Positions 16,264-24,337 of a DNA stretch of 64,000 nucleotides are shown here, in pieces. Source of the DNA: Photobacterium sp. GB-56 (GTDB lineage: Bacteria; Pseudomonadota; Gammaproteobacteria; Enterobacterales; Vibrionaceae); NCBI RefSeq assembly GCF_003026105.1, contig NZ_PYNW01000005.1, positions 1-64,000 on the forward strand, written 5' to 3'. The notes below the pieces were generated by a model. That model did no database searches, was not told where the DNA came from, and worked only from the letters and a program-made list of their open reading frames with translations. Both the position numbers and the translations under genes were made by a program. Within the stretch, counting starts at the first letter, position 1, and every line of letters starts with the position of its first letter.

Positions 16264-16815
16264 TTAAATGGTTAAGTTTTGTTCATCCGCAAGAATATAA
16301 GCTTCTTTCATTACCCATGAAATTATCAATACGATTAGTCCCATAATAATGGTGATAAAATCTATACCCAAAAAACTAATAGCGATCATTCTCTGTCCTG
16401 GTGGATTATTGAAGCTAAGTATGAGTGTCATAATTGGTTGATAGAATATTGAGCCACCGACCCAATAAAATATGCTATAGCCAAGTTTTTGATAAATAGT
16501 TGCATTTTCTAAGGTAAAGATATTGTTATTTTCATAATTACGGAAGAGTTTAATTAACTTTGTTAAAGCATACATGATAATTGAGCAATAAATGAGGCTA
16601 GCTAACGTTGCGATGAGTCTTGTTGTGAGTGTTAATGGCACTTGAGTAATGTTGTGTAAATCATCATACGATGTTTGTACTATTCCAGTGTTCGTTAAAT
16701 AGGCATATGGCGTATCAATGGTTAGCCAAAAATAGCAAACTAATATAGGTGTTAAAACGAAAAATAGTTGAAACAGTAAACGAGCTCTTTTACTTTGCTT
16801 TTGGATATTAGACAT
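16264..16815 (-). CDS. DUF2975 membrane protein
   Basis: A 183-residue membrane protein with four predicted helices (about 15-32, 62-85, 110-130, 145-170). The arrangement, together with an adjacent small HTH gene, matches the DUF2975 family. A short soluble loop with LFRNYENNNIFTLENATIYQKLG between helices two and three is typical. AGAGGT precedes the ATG. The role is unknown; such membrane/HTH pairs are thought to sense an envelope or small-molecule signal, which is inference. Confidence 0.82.
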   Translation of the reverse strand: MSNIQKQSKRARLLFQLFFVLTPILVCYFWLTIDTPYAYLTNTGIVQTSYDDLHNITQVPLTLTTRLIATLASLIYCSIIMYALTKLIKLFRNYENNNIFTLENATIYQKLGYSIFYWVGGSIFYQPIMTLILSFNNPPGQRMIAISFLGIDFITIIMGLIVLIISWVMKEAYILADEQNLTI

Positions 16816-16871
16816 GTATTACCTCTTAAGTTGATGAGGCAAGGATAGAGACTAAACTAGAGATAAGCAAT

Positions 16872-16900
16872 AAAAAATTATCGTTTTACGATAATTTTTT
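16872..16900. repeat. Perfect palindrome upstream of the DUF2975/HTH operon
   Basis: AAAAAATTATCG (16872-16883), spacer TTTTA, then CGATAATTTTTT (16889-16900). It lies 57 bases upstream of the DUF2975 start. It could be an operator for the small HTH protein or a second terminator for the ATPase operon to its right. Confidence 0.55.
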
Positions 16901-16970
16901 GTTTAAATATTTGTGGTTAAAAAGTATTGTTGACTGTAATGTTTTGATAGATAAAGAAAAAAAGAGCAAT

Positions 16971-16997
16971 ATTCACTTTTCTAGGTGGAAAGTGAAT
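16971..16997 (-). terminator. Terminator of the Opp-type ATPase operon
   Basis: ATTCACTTT (16971-16979) pairs with AAAGTGAAT (16989-16997). On the minus strand it is followed by ATTGCTC and seven T residues, 31 bases after the stop of the 153-residue gene. Confidence 0.75.
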
Positions 16998-17027
16998 ATA
17001 TACTCGTTTTTAGGTTCCGGATGGGAT

Positions 17028-17489
17028 TTAATTTTTTGCCGAATATTTTAAATTCAAATGCTGCTGTGATTCCATAAAAGCGACATGTAGGTTAATGAGT
17101 TGGACACTTTCTTGCTGCCATTGAGGATCGGTTTGATGTTGGCAAAACTCCACCATAGCAACAATGATTCGATCTAGCTTTTTTAAGCTCCAACGCTTTA
17201 GTTCTGCGCTATAACTGGCATCACATACCACGGCTTGAAGTTTGGCATAAGAAAGTTGAATGTAACCAAATGCCTGCTCGTTATAGCCTTGATGTTGATA
17301 ATATTTAGTTAAGCGAAAACACGCATCTAGCCAGTAGGCTAGAGCTTCACTGCCAGTCTCATTGTCTAATTCATCCATCATGCTGCTAGGCGTTTGCTGA
17401 ATGAGAGTAACCAACTCTGAAAAATCATGGTTATGGTTGGGTTGGTACCACCCTTTAACTGATTCTAACCAGCAGTGAAGTGTCATCAT
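17028..17489 (-). CDS. Hypothetical protein co-transcribed with Opp-type ATPases
   Basis: A 153-residue soluble, largely helical protein I do not recognise. It has no signal peptide or membrane segment. Aromatic and glutamine-rich helices (for example ALAYWLDACFRLTKYYQHQG and EQAFGYIQLSYAKLQAVV) suggest a TPR-like helical bundle. It overlaps the upstream ATPase gene by four bases (ATGA), so translation is probably coupled. Its job is likely tied to the transporter, as an accessory or regulatory protein; that is inference. Confidence 0.7.
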   Translation of the reverse strand: MMTLHCWLESVKGWYQPNHNHDFSELVTLIQQTPSSMMDELDNETGSEALAYWLDACFRLTKYYQHQGYNEQAFGYIQLSYAKLQAVVCDASYSAELKRWSLKKLDRIIVAMVEFCQHQTDPQWQQESVQLINLHVAFMESQQHLNLKYSAKN

Positions 17490-18448
17490 GCGATTTTTTC
17501 CTCTTTAAGTGCGTTGACTTCTGATTCATCCCAGTTTGCTACAAAGTGATTGTCAGCAACTTGGCGATGTCCTGAAACAGACTTCAAACTTATTGCACGG
17601 ATCTTATCGGCGCTCTGTGAATAATCAGGTTCTGAATCCACGAGTTTATTAAAGGGTAGATCAGGATCGGGCACTGCAGAGATTAATAATTTAGTATAAG
17701 GATGCTGTGGGCTACGTAAAATAGAGCGAGTGTCTCCCCATTCAACAATACGGCCACGGTACATTACAGCGGTTTCTTCTGCGATATAATGTGCAGTAGC
17801 TAAGTCATGCGTAATGTATAAAAAGCCAATACCAATTTTATCTTTCATCTCTTTCATTAGGTTCAACACACCTAATCGAATAGAAACATCAAGCATTGAG
17901 GTGGGTTCATCGGCGAGGATGATTTCAGCACCCACACCAATTGCGCGCGCTAGGTTCACACGTTGACGTTGACCACCACTGAGCTGATGGGGGTATTTAT
18001 CAAGATCTTCAATCGGTAACTCAACCAATTCCATTAGTTCATTTAAACGCTGCTCTATTGCGTCTTTACCCTTCACTTGTTTATGAATTAACAGTGGGCG
18101 AGTAAGGTGATGGCGAATAGTATGAGTGGGATTTAACGATCCAAAAGGGTCTTGGAATACCATTTGGACTTTACCGCGATAATTCAATACATCTTTACGT
18201 TTACGAATAGTATCGACATTATCGCCTTTAAATAAAATTTCACCTTCCGTTACGCCGTGAACTTTAGTAATGAGCTTTGCACAGGTACTTTTACCACAGC
18301 CGGATTCGCCAACGAGCGCTAAAGTGCGCCCCTTATAGAGCTTAAAGCTGATATTATCGAGAGCACGAAAGATTTCAGTCGAACCAAAACCACCGCCAGC
18401 AGTGAACTCTTTCACCACATTATTTAATTCAATAATTGGTTGTTCCAT
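17486..18448 (-). CDS. Opp/Dpp-type ABC transporter ATP-binding protein (F subunit)
   Basis: A 320-residue ATPase. Walker A is GESGCGKST (about 45), the Q-loop is QMVFQDPFGSLNP, the signature is LSGGQRQRV and Walker B is IILADEPTSMLD. The C-terminal HPYTKLLISAVPDP is the oligopeptide/dipeptide signature. It pairs with the D-type ATPase upstream (TAATG overlap). OppDF pairs power permeases for peptides, nickel, haem or siderophores. No permease or binding-protein gene is near, which is unusual. The substrate is therefore unknown. Confidence 0.9.
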   Translation of the reverse strand: MEQPIIELNNVVKEFTAGGGFGSTEIFRALDNISFKLYKGRTLALVGESGCGKSTCAKLITKVHGVTEGEILFKGDNVDTIRKRKDVLNYRGKVQMVFQDPFGSLNPTHTIRHHLTRPLLIHKQVKGKDAIEQRLNELMELVELPIEDLDKYPHQLSGGQRQRVNLARAIGVGAEIILADEPTSMLDVSIRLGVLNLMKEMKDKIGIGFLYITHDLATAHYIAEETAVMYRGRIVEWGDTRSILRSPQHPYTKLLISAVPDPDLPFNKLVDSEPDYSQSADKIRAISLKSVSGHRQVADNHFVANWDESEVNALKEEKIA

Positions 18449-19290
18449 TACGATATTTCCTCTGCTGAGATAGAAACGTGTGGGGCGTCTTCATGAATGT
18501 TAGGGAATGATGCCCATAACTTTTGGGTGTATGGGTGTTGAGGATTGTTACGTATTTCACGTGCTTGATTGACTTCAACAATTTCACCGTATCGCATCAC
18601 GGCAATGCGATCACAAAGTTGACTCATAAGCGCAAGATCGTGAGTAATAAATAACACAGAGAAATCGAATTCTTTACGTAGTTGATATATTTGCTGCAAA
18701 ATCTCACGTTGAACAACAACATCAAGCGCCGTGGTTGGTTCGTCCATAACAATGAGTTTTGGGTTGAGGCATAGCGCTATCGCAATAACGAGCCTTTGAC
18801 GCATACCACCACTAAATTGGTGCGGATATTCAGATAAACGCTCGCGAGGGATATTAACCAGATCTAACAGCTTTTCGGCACGTTCTTTTGCTTGTTCATT
18901 GTTGTAGCCAAGGTGGTGGCGCATTACATCAGCAAATTGCTCTTGAATAGGGAGTACGGGATTTAATGAGTTCATTGCACTTTGGAATACCATTGCAATG
19001 TCTTTCCAGCGAACAACGCCCATTTGTTGTTCAGTTAATGTGATAAGGTTTGTACCGTTGTATTCAATACTGCCTTTTGTGATAAGTGCTGGCGGCTTGT
19101 GTAAGCGATTAATAGCAAAAGCGATAGTACTTTTACCACATCCCGACTCACCCGCTAAGCCGAATATTTCACTTTTACCTATATCAAAATTTACTGATTT
19201 TACGGCTTTAAAGTCGCCATTGTCTGTAATGTAGGTGACTTCGAGATCACGTACTTTCAGTATTGGGTCTGAATGAAACGCTTGTTCCAT
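18448..19290 (-). CDS. Opp/Dpp-type ABC transporter ATP-binding protein (D subunit)
   Basis: A 280-residue ATPase. Walker A is GESGCGKST, the Q-loop is AMVFQSAMNSLNP, the signature is FSGGMRQRL and Walker B is IVMDEPTTALD. NPQHPYTQKLWASFPNIH is the C-terminal oligopeptide-transporter motif. It is the first gene of a three-gene operon with the F subunit and a 153-residue protein. GGGAG precedes the ATG. A Fur-box-like sequence lies 30 bases before the start (19320-19342), which suggests iron repression. It is somewhat shorter than classic OppD (about 330). Confidence 0.9.
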   Translation of the reverse strand: MEQAFHSDPILKVRDLEVTYITDNGDFKAVKSVNFDIGKSEIFGLAGESGCGKSTIAFAINRLHKPPALITKGSIEYNGTNLITLTEQQMGVVRWKDIAMVFQSAMNSLNPVLPIQEQFADVMRHHLGYNNEQAKERAEKLLDLVNIPRERLSEYPHQFSGGMRQRLVIAIALCLNPKLIVMDEPTTALDVVVQREILQQIYQLRKEFDFSVLFITHDLALMSQLCDRIAVMRYGEIVEVNQAREIRNNPQHPYTQKLWASFPNIHEDAPHVSISAEEIS

Positions 19291-19319
19291 GATGCTCTCC
19301 CTGCAAAAATAAAACTACA

Positions 19320-19342
19320 TGATAATGAAAGTGATTATCATT
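19320..19342 (-). promoter_or_regulatory. Fur-box-like operator
   Basis: TGATAATGAAAGTGATTATCATT. In the 7-1-7 model TGATAAT-N-ATTATCA, the half TGAAAGT (19326-19332) matches 5 of 7 and ATTATCA (19334-19340) matches 7 of 7, and the flanking GATAATGA adds a further overlapping repeat. It lies where a promoter for the ATPase operon would be. Binding is inferred from the sequence only. Confidence 0.65.
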
Positions 19343-19510
19343 AATATTTAAACAAATTAAAGGAGCAAGAAGAGGGTTGCAAAGGTTCAAGTTAAAGAAA
19401 GTGAGGCAGGTATCAAAAAATCATGTAAAAGTTGAGTGTCGCAAAAATATATACCACAAGGGTAATTATTATTTGTGAAAAGATTCCATATGGCAGCAAT
19501 AACAGAGATA

Positions 19511-19555
19511 AAAAAGAAAAGCCCACACAAGATCACATTGTAATGTTGTGTGGGG
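19511..19555 (-). terminator. Terminator of ltaE
   Basis: CCCACACAA (19522-19530) pairs with TTGTGTGGG (19546-19554), with an inner ACATT/AATGT stem. On the minus strand a T-rich tail follows. It lies 14 bases after the ltaE stop. Confidence 0.8.
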
Positions 19556-19568
19556 GGGAGGTGAAAGA

Positions 19569-20576
19569 TCAAACAGCGGCTTTTAATGCAGAGATAAAAA
19601 TATCAATATCGTCTTTTGTAATGTCTAAATGAGTGACAAATCGCAATGGGTTTCCAGTTGAGATCAAAATGTTTTGTGCTTTTAATGTGGTCGCCAATTG
19701 GGTTTGATCTATCTTACTATCGACTTTTGCAAATAAGATATTTGTTTGTACGTGACTCGTGTTTACTTCAAAACCATTCACTGTATTTAATTGTTCCGCT
19801 AAGTATTTAGCATTGGAATGGTCATCGACTAAACGACCTGTGTTTTCAGTCAGTGCAATTTTACCCGCAGCGGCAATGATTCCTGCTTGGCGCATGCCGC
19901 CACCAAGAACCTTACGCCAGCGACGGGCTCTGGCTATTAGTGCTTTATCACCCAGTAATAGTGACCCAATTGGCGCACCTAAACCTTTTGATAAACAAAT
20001 GGTGAAAGAATCAAAATATTGAACAATTTCTGTAATATCGACATTGAGTGCGGTGGCTGCGTTATAAACACGCGCGCCATCAAGGTGAAGTTTTAGGTTA
20101 TGTTGTTCAACAAATTCACGCGCTTGTTGAAGGTAGGAGAGCGGTAACACTTTACCATTGATGGTGTTCTCGAGGCTTAAAAGTGTTGTGCGGGCAAAAT
20201 GAGGATCGTCTGGTTTAATTGCTGCTATCAATTTTTCGAAAGGAAGTGTGCCATCATCGGCATTTTCTATTGGTTGAGGTTGGATCGAACCTAAAACGGC
20301 TGCACCGCCACCTTCGAATTTATAATTATGTGCCTGTTGACCACATAAATATTCATCTCCACGTTCACAGTGTGCCATTAATGCCAGTAAATTAGCTTGA
20401 GTGCCAGAACTACAAAAAAGCGCGGCTTCAAATCCATGGCGTTTCGCTGCAAAAAGCTCTAAATCATTAACGGTTGGATCGTCGCTATAAACATCGTCAC
20501 CCACAAGTGCTTGGGACATCGCTTGACGCATTGCGGGAGAAGGGCGAGTTACCGTATCTGAACGAAAATCTATCAT
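19569..20576 (-). CDS. ltaE: Low-specificity L-threonine aldolase
   Basis: A 335-residue PLP enzyme that cleaves L-threonine or L-allo-threonine to glycine and acetaldehyde. It shows MIDFRSDTVTRPSPAMR at the start, DDVYSDDPTVNDLE, CSSGTQANLLA (PLP phosphate contact), LHLDGARVYNAA (Asp166 that pairs with the PLP nitrogen) and SKGLGAPIGS with the Schiff-base lysine at 197. The length is normal. AGGAAG precedes the ATG. It is monocistronic with its own terminator. It is cytoplasmic and gives a glycine and one-carbon route. Confidence 0.93.
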   Translation of the reverse strand: MIDFRSDTVTRPSPAMRQAMSQALVGDDVYSDDPTVNDLELFAAKRHGFEAALFCSSGTQANLLALMAHCERGDEYLCGQQAHNYKFEGGGAAVLGSIQPQPIENADDGTLPFEKLIAAIKPDDPHFARTTLLSLENTINGKVLPLSYLQQAREFVEQHNLKLHLDGARVYNAATALNVDITEIVQYFDSFTICLSKGLGAPIGSLLLGDKALIARARRWRKVLGGGMRQAGIIAAAGKIALTENTGRLVDDHSNAKYLAEQLNTVNGFEVNTSHVQTNILFAKVDSKIDQTQLATTLKAQNILISTGNPLRFVTHLDITKDDIDIFISALKAAV

Positions 20577-20821
20577 TTATTATCAACTTCCTATTCTGTT
20601 TTATTCACTATATCACTGTGTACTATTTGGTTTCTATAGTCGTAGATCCTTGTTATTAAGCATATGATGACACTATGTTTAAAACAGAATATTTGATAGT
20701 TATATTAATATGGCATTCCCATAAAACATATTTTGTAAAGCATCTACACTTTAATAGTTGGTTGTTTATTATGCAATTATTGAAGAGACTCTGAGTACGG
20801 CCACACTAGGAGGATGATGTG

Positions 20822-21115
20822 ATGTTAGTGGAACAACGTGATTTTACCTTACTTGGTAAAGTTCAGCGGCATGCTCATATTAGCGTAATCCCAACGGGTA
20901 AGTTACGCGTTAATATTCTTGAGGATAATGCAGAGCAAGAGGCTGAATTCTCGCAATTATGGTTTAGCAGGACCGGAACAAAAACATTATTAGTCTGCCG
21001 AGTTGAATCAAAAGTCAATTGGCAACTAGATCTTAGAAACCAAGACGCGAAAGAGCTCGAACACCTTATTGAATCGGCGCAAGAAGATTATGAAATCTTA
21101 ATGCGTGATTTATAA
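20822..21115 (+). CDS. Hypothetical conserved small protein
   Basis: A 97-residue soluble protein with no signal peptide. It has a beta-rich N-terminal half and an acidic helix at the end (LEHLIESAQEDYEILMRDL). AGGAGG sits at 20808-20813, ideal for the ATG at 20822; a GTG three bases earlier is less likely. I do not recognise the family. It stands alone between ltaE (divergent) and a two-component operon (convergent) and has a good terminator. Confidence 0.7.
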   Translation: MLVEQRDFTLLGKVQRHAHISVIPTGKLRVNILEDNAEQEAEFSQLWFSRTGTKTLLVCRVESKVNWQLDLRNQDAKELEHLIESAQEDYEILMRDL

Positions 21116-21180
21116 CTATCATCAATCTTGTTGAATGGTTTGGTGGGGCAATTTGTGATTTTGCGATATGAGTGTGTTTA

Positions 21181-21208
21181 ACCCTGCTAGTAACTAGCAG
21201 GGTTTTTT
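21181..21208. terminator. Bidirectional terminator
   Basis: ACCCTGCTAG (21181-21190) pairs with CTAGCAGGGT (21194-21203), followed by T residues. It is shared by the convergent small gene and the sensor-kinase operon. Confidence 0.85.
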
Positions 21209-22545
21209 CAGTTTCTAGGTTTAGGTAAAATGAGGCTTGCTTTCAAACCGCCGCGCTGGCTTTTGCTTAAAATTAAATCACCACGATAGCTATGCGCTAG
21301 TTCATTCACGATGTTTAATCCAAGCCCTGTTCCAGGGGTATTTTCATCTAACCGCACTCCACGGTGAAGTACTTGCTTGCATTTTTCTTCTGCAATACCA
21401 ATGCCGTCATCTTCAATGACAAGGGTAATTTGACCTGATTGGTTCGACTCTTGGTAGACGCGAATCAAAGAGTTAGCCCATTTATAGCTGTTTTCGATTA
21501 AGTTACCGATCATTTCATCAAGATCACGGCTTTCTACTGCAACCATCACACTGCTATCAAGCTCGTTAACTAAGATCAGCTCTCGATTTGCGTAGACTTT
21601 ATCCATGGCTAAGGAGATCGCATCCACTCGACTAGAAACGGCGGTTTTTGCCGCTAGGATATTCACAGCGCCAGCCATACGAGCACGACCTAAATGATAA
21701 TCGATGTGCTGTTGTAACTGCTGGAGAGCGGGTACTAGCTTGGCTTTTGTTGGTTCATCGAGTAACGCGACTTCATTATTCAAAATAGCGATGGGTGTTT
21801 TAAGTGCGTGAGATAAATTCCCTGAATGATTACGTGCACGTAATAGTAGCTCTTGATAGTGGAAGAGTAAGGCATTTAAATCATCAATAACCGGTTGTAT
21901 TTCAACAGGATATAATCCAGTTAGTTCTGTAGAATGTCCTTCTCGCACTAGCTTTAAATTTCGACGCAATTTACGTAGAGGCCACAGTGACCAGCTGACT
22001 TGTAGCGTGGTAAGTGTGAGAATACCAATTGCCATAATGGTTAAAATTAACCATAAACCTCGCGTTAGTTGTTGCAAGGTCTTGAGTAATCGATCCTGAT
22101 TGACGGCAACGGATAGTTCTACTGGATAATCACTATCAGGCAGTAGGAATTTACGTTTAACCACGATTAAGGATTGTTTATTAGGACCTTCAAAACCCTC
22201 TTCACTATTCCCTGAAATGGTGGTGTCCCATAACGAGCGTGAACGTAGATGTTGTTTGTTGAGTTTGAGTGACCAATACAAACCGCTATAAGGGGAGTTA
22301 AATCGCGGGTTTGATAATCGACCATCAAGAAATACACGACCATGCGCATCAATATCGACAAGCGCTGTAATTTGATCAAGGTATAAATAAAGCTGGGTTT
22401 TTTCTTGGTCAATAAGGTAGCTTTTAATAAAGCTTGGCACAAGATAACCAGCCGTGAGTGTGATCGCTAATAGCCATATTGCAGAAGCGCTTAATAGGCG
22501 ATTACGAATACTTGGCTGGCCTTTTTTCCGCATATTAATTCGCAT
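21208..22545 (-). CDS. PhoQ-type sensor histidine kinase
   Basis: A kinase of about 445 residues with a membrane helix near residues 20-42, a periplasmic sensor of about 120 residues, and a second helix near 167-188. A HAMP segment follows, then the phospho-acceptor NLSHALKTPIAIL (His about 246), very like the PhoQ H-box. The N-box ENSYKWA, DDGIGIAEE and GTGLGLNIV complete the ATPase domain. It overlaps the response regulator gene by 11 bases. A TTG start 15 bases further out exists; ATG 22545 is preferred. The layout suits a PhoPQ/VprAB (CarRS)-type system that senses cations or envelope stress, but the exact stimulus is inference. Confidence 0.9.
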   Translation of the reverse strand: MRINMRKKGQPSIRNRLLSASAIWLLAITLTAGYLVPSFIKSYLIDQEKTQLYLYLDQITALVDIDAHGRVFLDGRLSNPRFNSPYSGLYWSLKLNKQHLRSRSLWDTTISGNSEEGFEGPNKQSLIVVKRKFLLPDSDYPVELSVAVNQDRLLKTLQQLTRGLWLILTIMAIGILTLTTLQVSWSLWPLRKLRRNLKLVREGHSTELTGLYPVEIQPVIDDLNALLFHYQELLLRARNHSGNLSHALKTPIAILNNEVALLDEPTKAKLVPALQQLQQHIDYHLGRARMAGAVNILAAKTAVSSRVDAISLAMDKVYANRELILVNELDSSVMVAVESRDLDEMIGNLIENSYKWANSLIRVYQESNQSGQITLVIEDDGIGIAEEKCKQVLHRGVRLDENTPGTGLGLNIVNELAHSYRGDLILSKSQRGGLKASLILPKPRN

Positions 22546-23194
22546 TAATCCGATATCCAAGACCGCGAACTGTTTTTATTACATCATTGCCAATCTTTCG
22601 ACGTATACGACCAATGAAGACTTCAATTGTGTTGGAATCACGATCAAAATCTTGCTTATAGATATGTTCCACTAATTCTGTACGTGAAATAACCTTATCA
22701 GTGTTATGCATAAGATAAGATAACACTTTGAATTCAAGTGCTGTAAGATCAATGAGTTGGCCTTCCCAAGTCACCTTGGAAGTACGTGTATCAAGGCTTA
22801 AATTACCAGCTTGAATAACAGGAGAGGCATTACCTGTAGAACGGCGAAGTTGCGCTCTAACACGAGCGACTAATTCCACCATCTGAAAGGGTTTGGTTAG
22901 ATAATCATCAGCGCCTGCATTTAAGCCATCGACACGTTGTGTGAGTTCATTACGTGCACTTAAAATAACGACAGGGCAGTTTACATTTTCTTCACGAATA
23001 CCTTTTAATACGGTAATACCATCAAGTTTAGGAAGACCCAAATCTAAAACAATAGCATCCCAAGGTTCTGATGTTGCACGATAGAGGGCATCAATACCAT
23101 CACAAGAAAGCTCTGCCACCCAACCGCTTTGTTCTAAACCAGCGATAATTTGTTCGCCTAAAGTTACTTCGTCTTCTACGACAAGAATTTTCAT
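22535..23194 (-). CDS. OmpR-family response regulator (PhoP-type)
   Basis: A 219-residue regulator. The receiver domain has the acidic pair EDE (residues 7-9), phospho-acceptor Asp51 in VLDLGLPKLDG, and the switch KPF. The winged-helix DNA-binding domain (about 125-219) ends in RRKIGNDVIKTVRGLGYRI. It is translationally coupled at both ends, with an ATGA overlap with the PepSY gene upstream and an 11-base overlap with the kinase downstream. Close in pattern to PhoP and to VprA/CarR of Vibrio, which control lipid A and envelope genes. The regulon is not visible in this window. Confidence 0.92.
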   Translation of the reverse strand: MKILVVEDEVTLGEQIIAGLEQSGWVAELSCDGIDALYRATSEPWDAIVLDLGLPKLDGITVLKGIREENVNCPVVILSARNELTQRVDGLNAGADDYLTKPFQMVELVARVRAQLRRSTGNASPVIQAGNLSLDTRTSKVTWEGQLIDLTALEFKVLSYLMHNTDKVISRTELVEHIYKQDFDRDSNTIEVFIGRIRRKIGNDVIKTVRGLGYRINAN

Positions 23195-23541
23195 TTTGGA
23201 GCCCTGATGACATTTTCTAAATGTCGTCCTTTGATATTTAACATTTGTAAAGATTGAGCTTGATATTCAACTTTTATTATATTGTTTTGATTATCAATAA
23301 GCTTTAGTTCATAGATCCACTCACCATTGTCTTCGTTGAGCTCTACTTTAATTATACGTGCTGATAACTGTTGAGAGACTTTATGTTGAAGGGCTGAATA
23401 AGGCTTGATTAATCCTTTCTCGACAGCTGTCATTACATCATCGTGATGCTCTTCATCGTGGGTTATCGGCGTTGCTAATGCACAGAAAGTCAACGATCCG
23501 AGAAGCCCGACTATATATAAATATCTATGACGTATTTTCAT
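23191..23541 (-). CDS. PepSY-domain-like periplasmic protein
   Basis: A 116-residue protein with a signal peptide (cleavage after CALA), followed by a His/Asp-rich stretch THDEEHHDDV and a PepSY-like fold (AVEKGLIKPYSALQHKV, then IIKVELNEDNGEWIYELKLID). It is the first gene of the operon and overlaps the response regulator by four bases. PepSY proteins often accompany PhoPQ-like sensors and may tune the periplasmic sensor domain. The HDEEHHDD segment could bind metal. Both points are inference. Confidence 0.78.
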   Translation of the reverse strand: MKIRHRYLYIVGLLGSLTFCALATPITHDEEHHDDVMTAVEKGLIKPYSALQHKVSQQLSARIIKVELNEDNGEWIYELKLIDNQNNIIKVEYQAQSLQMLNIKGRHLENVIRAPK

Positions 23542-23785
23542 ATTTATAATTGTAACGTAACAACCATGAATGGAAAGTGAATGAGACGACTATGATAACG
23601 TGTGTAATGCTCATAAGTCGTTAAATTTTTAAGCTTTTATTCGAAAATTATGATCCCGTTATAGTAGAATAAGTATTGCATGAATGGTGTTTTTAAATTT
23701 TATTCAAATTTAGTGAATAGCTTGCTAGTTTACGGCATTTATCGCAAAATTGCGCAATAAAAAGTAATGAAATAGGTAACCCACG

Positions 23786-24112
23786 ATGGCTTCTAGCGCA
23801 CACGCACTTCATATTTTAGTGAAACACAAAGAATTGGCTGATGATATTCTAGAACAGCTTAAAAAGGGTGCAAAGTTTCAAGATCTTGCTAAGAAACACT
23901 CAACGTGCCCGTCGGGTAAAAAAGGGGGAGATCTTGGTGAGTTCCGTAAAGGTGCAATGGTGCCGCAGTTTGATAAAGCGGTCTTTTCTGGTAAAGCAAT
24001 CAGTACCAGTGAAGCGTTAAAAAAGAAAAATAATAACTTACGCGGATTAATTCCAGAACCTGTAAAGACTAAGTTTGGTTGGCATGTGATTAAAGTTCTT
24101 TATACCGTTTAA
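23786..24112 (+). CDS. ppiC: Parvulin-type peptidyl-prolyl isomerase
   Basis: A 108-residue single-domain parvulin: [36 protein letters not shown] and [11 protein letters not shown], then the C-terminal [14 protein letters not shown]. All core active-site positions are present. It is about 15 residues longer than E. coli PpiC (93) because of an insertion after AVFS ([13 protein letters not shown]), just where other parvulins have a short loop. It catalyses cis-trans isomerisation of prolyl bonds in the cytoplasm. It is monocistronic, with a clear terminator at 24144-24170. Confidence 0.92.
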   Translation: MASSAHALHILVKHKELADDILEQLKKGAKFQDLAKKHSTCPSGKKGGDLGEFRKGAMVPQFDKAVFSGKAISTSEALKKKNNNLRGLIPEPVKTKFGWHVIKVLYTV

Positions 24113-24143
24113 TCTATTTATTGAACCAGATTGAATTTATATT

Positions 24144-24170
24144 AACGCTCTTATTTTAGAGCGTTTTTTT
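24144..24170 (+). terminator. Terminator of ppiC
   Basis: AACGCTCT (24144-24151) with AGAGCGTT (24158-24165), followed by seven or more T residues. Confidence 0.88.
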
Positions 24171-24337
24171 ATGCTTAATAGATACATAATAATATTATTA
24201 ATGGTATCTATTGGTTGTTATTATTCAATTGTCTATGTGAATAAAGTGGCTAATTTACATTGATTTACGCTTTAAAGCTATTTAATTAATCTGTTTTTCC
24301 ATAGTATTAATATATGCCCTTTTTATGGAGAATGACG

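Noticed and set aside
19387..19632. Two short overlapping ORFs around the ltaE terminator
   Set aside because: They run through the terminator hairpin and lack ribosome-binding sites.
22167..22442. 91-codon ORF inside the PhoQ-like kinase
   Set aside because: Same-strand shadow frame of the kinase with no start signals.
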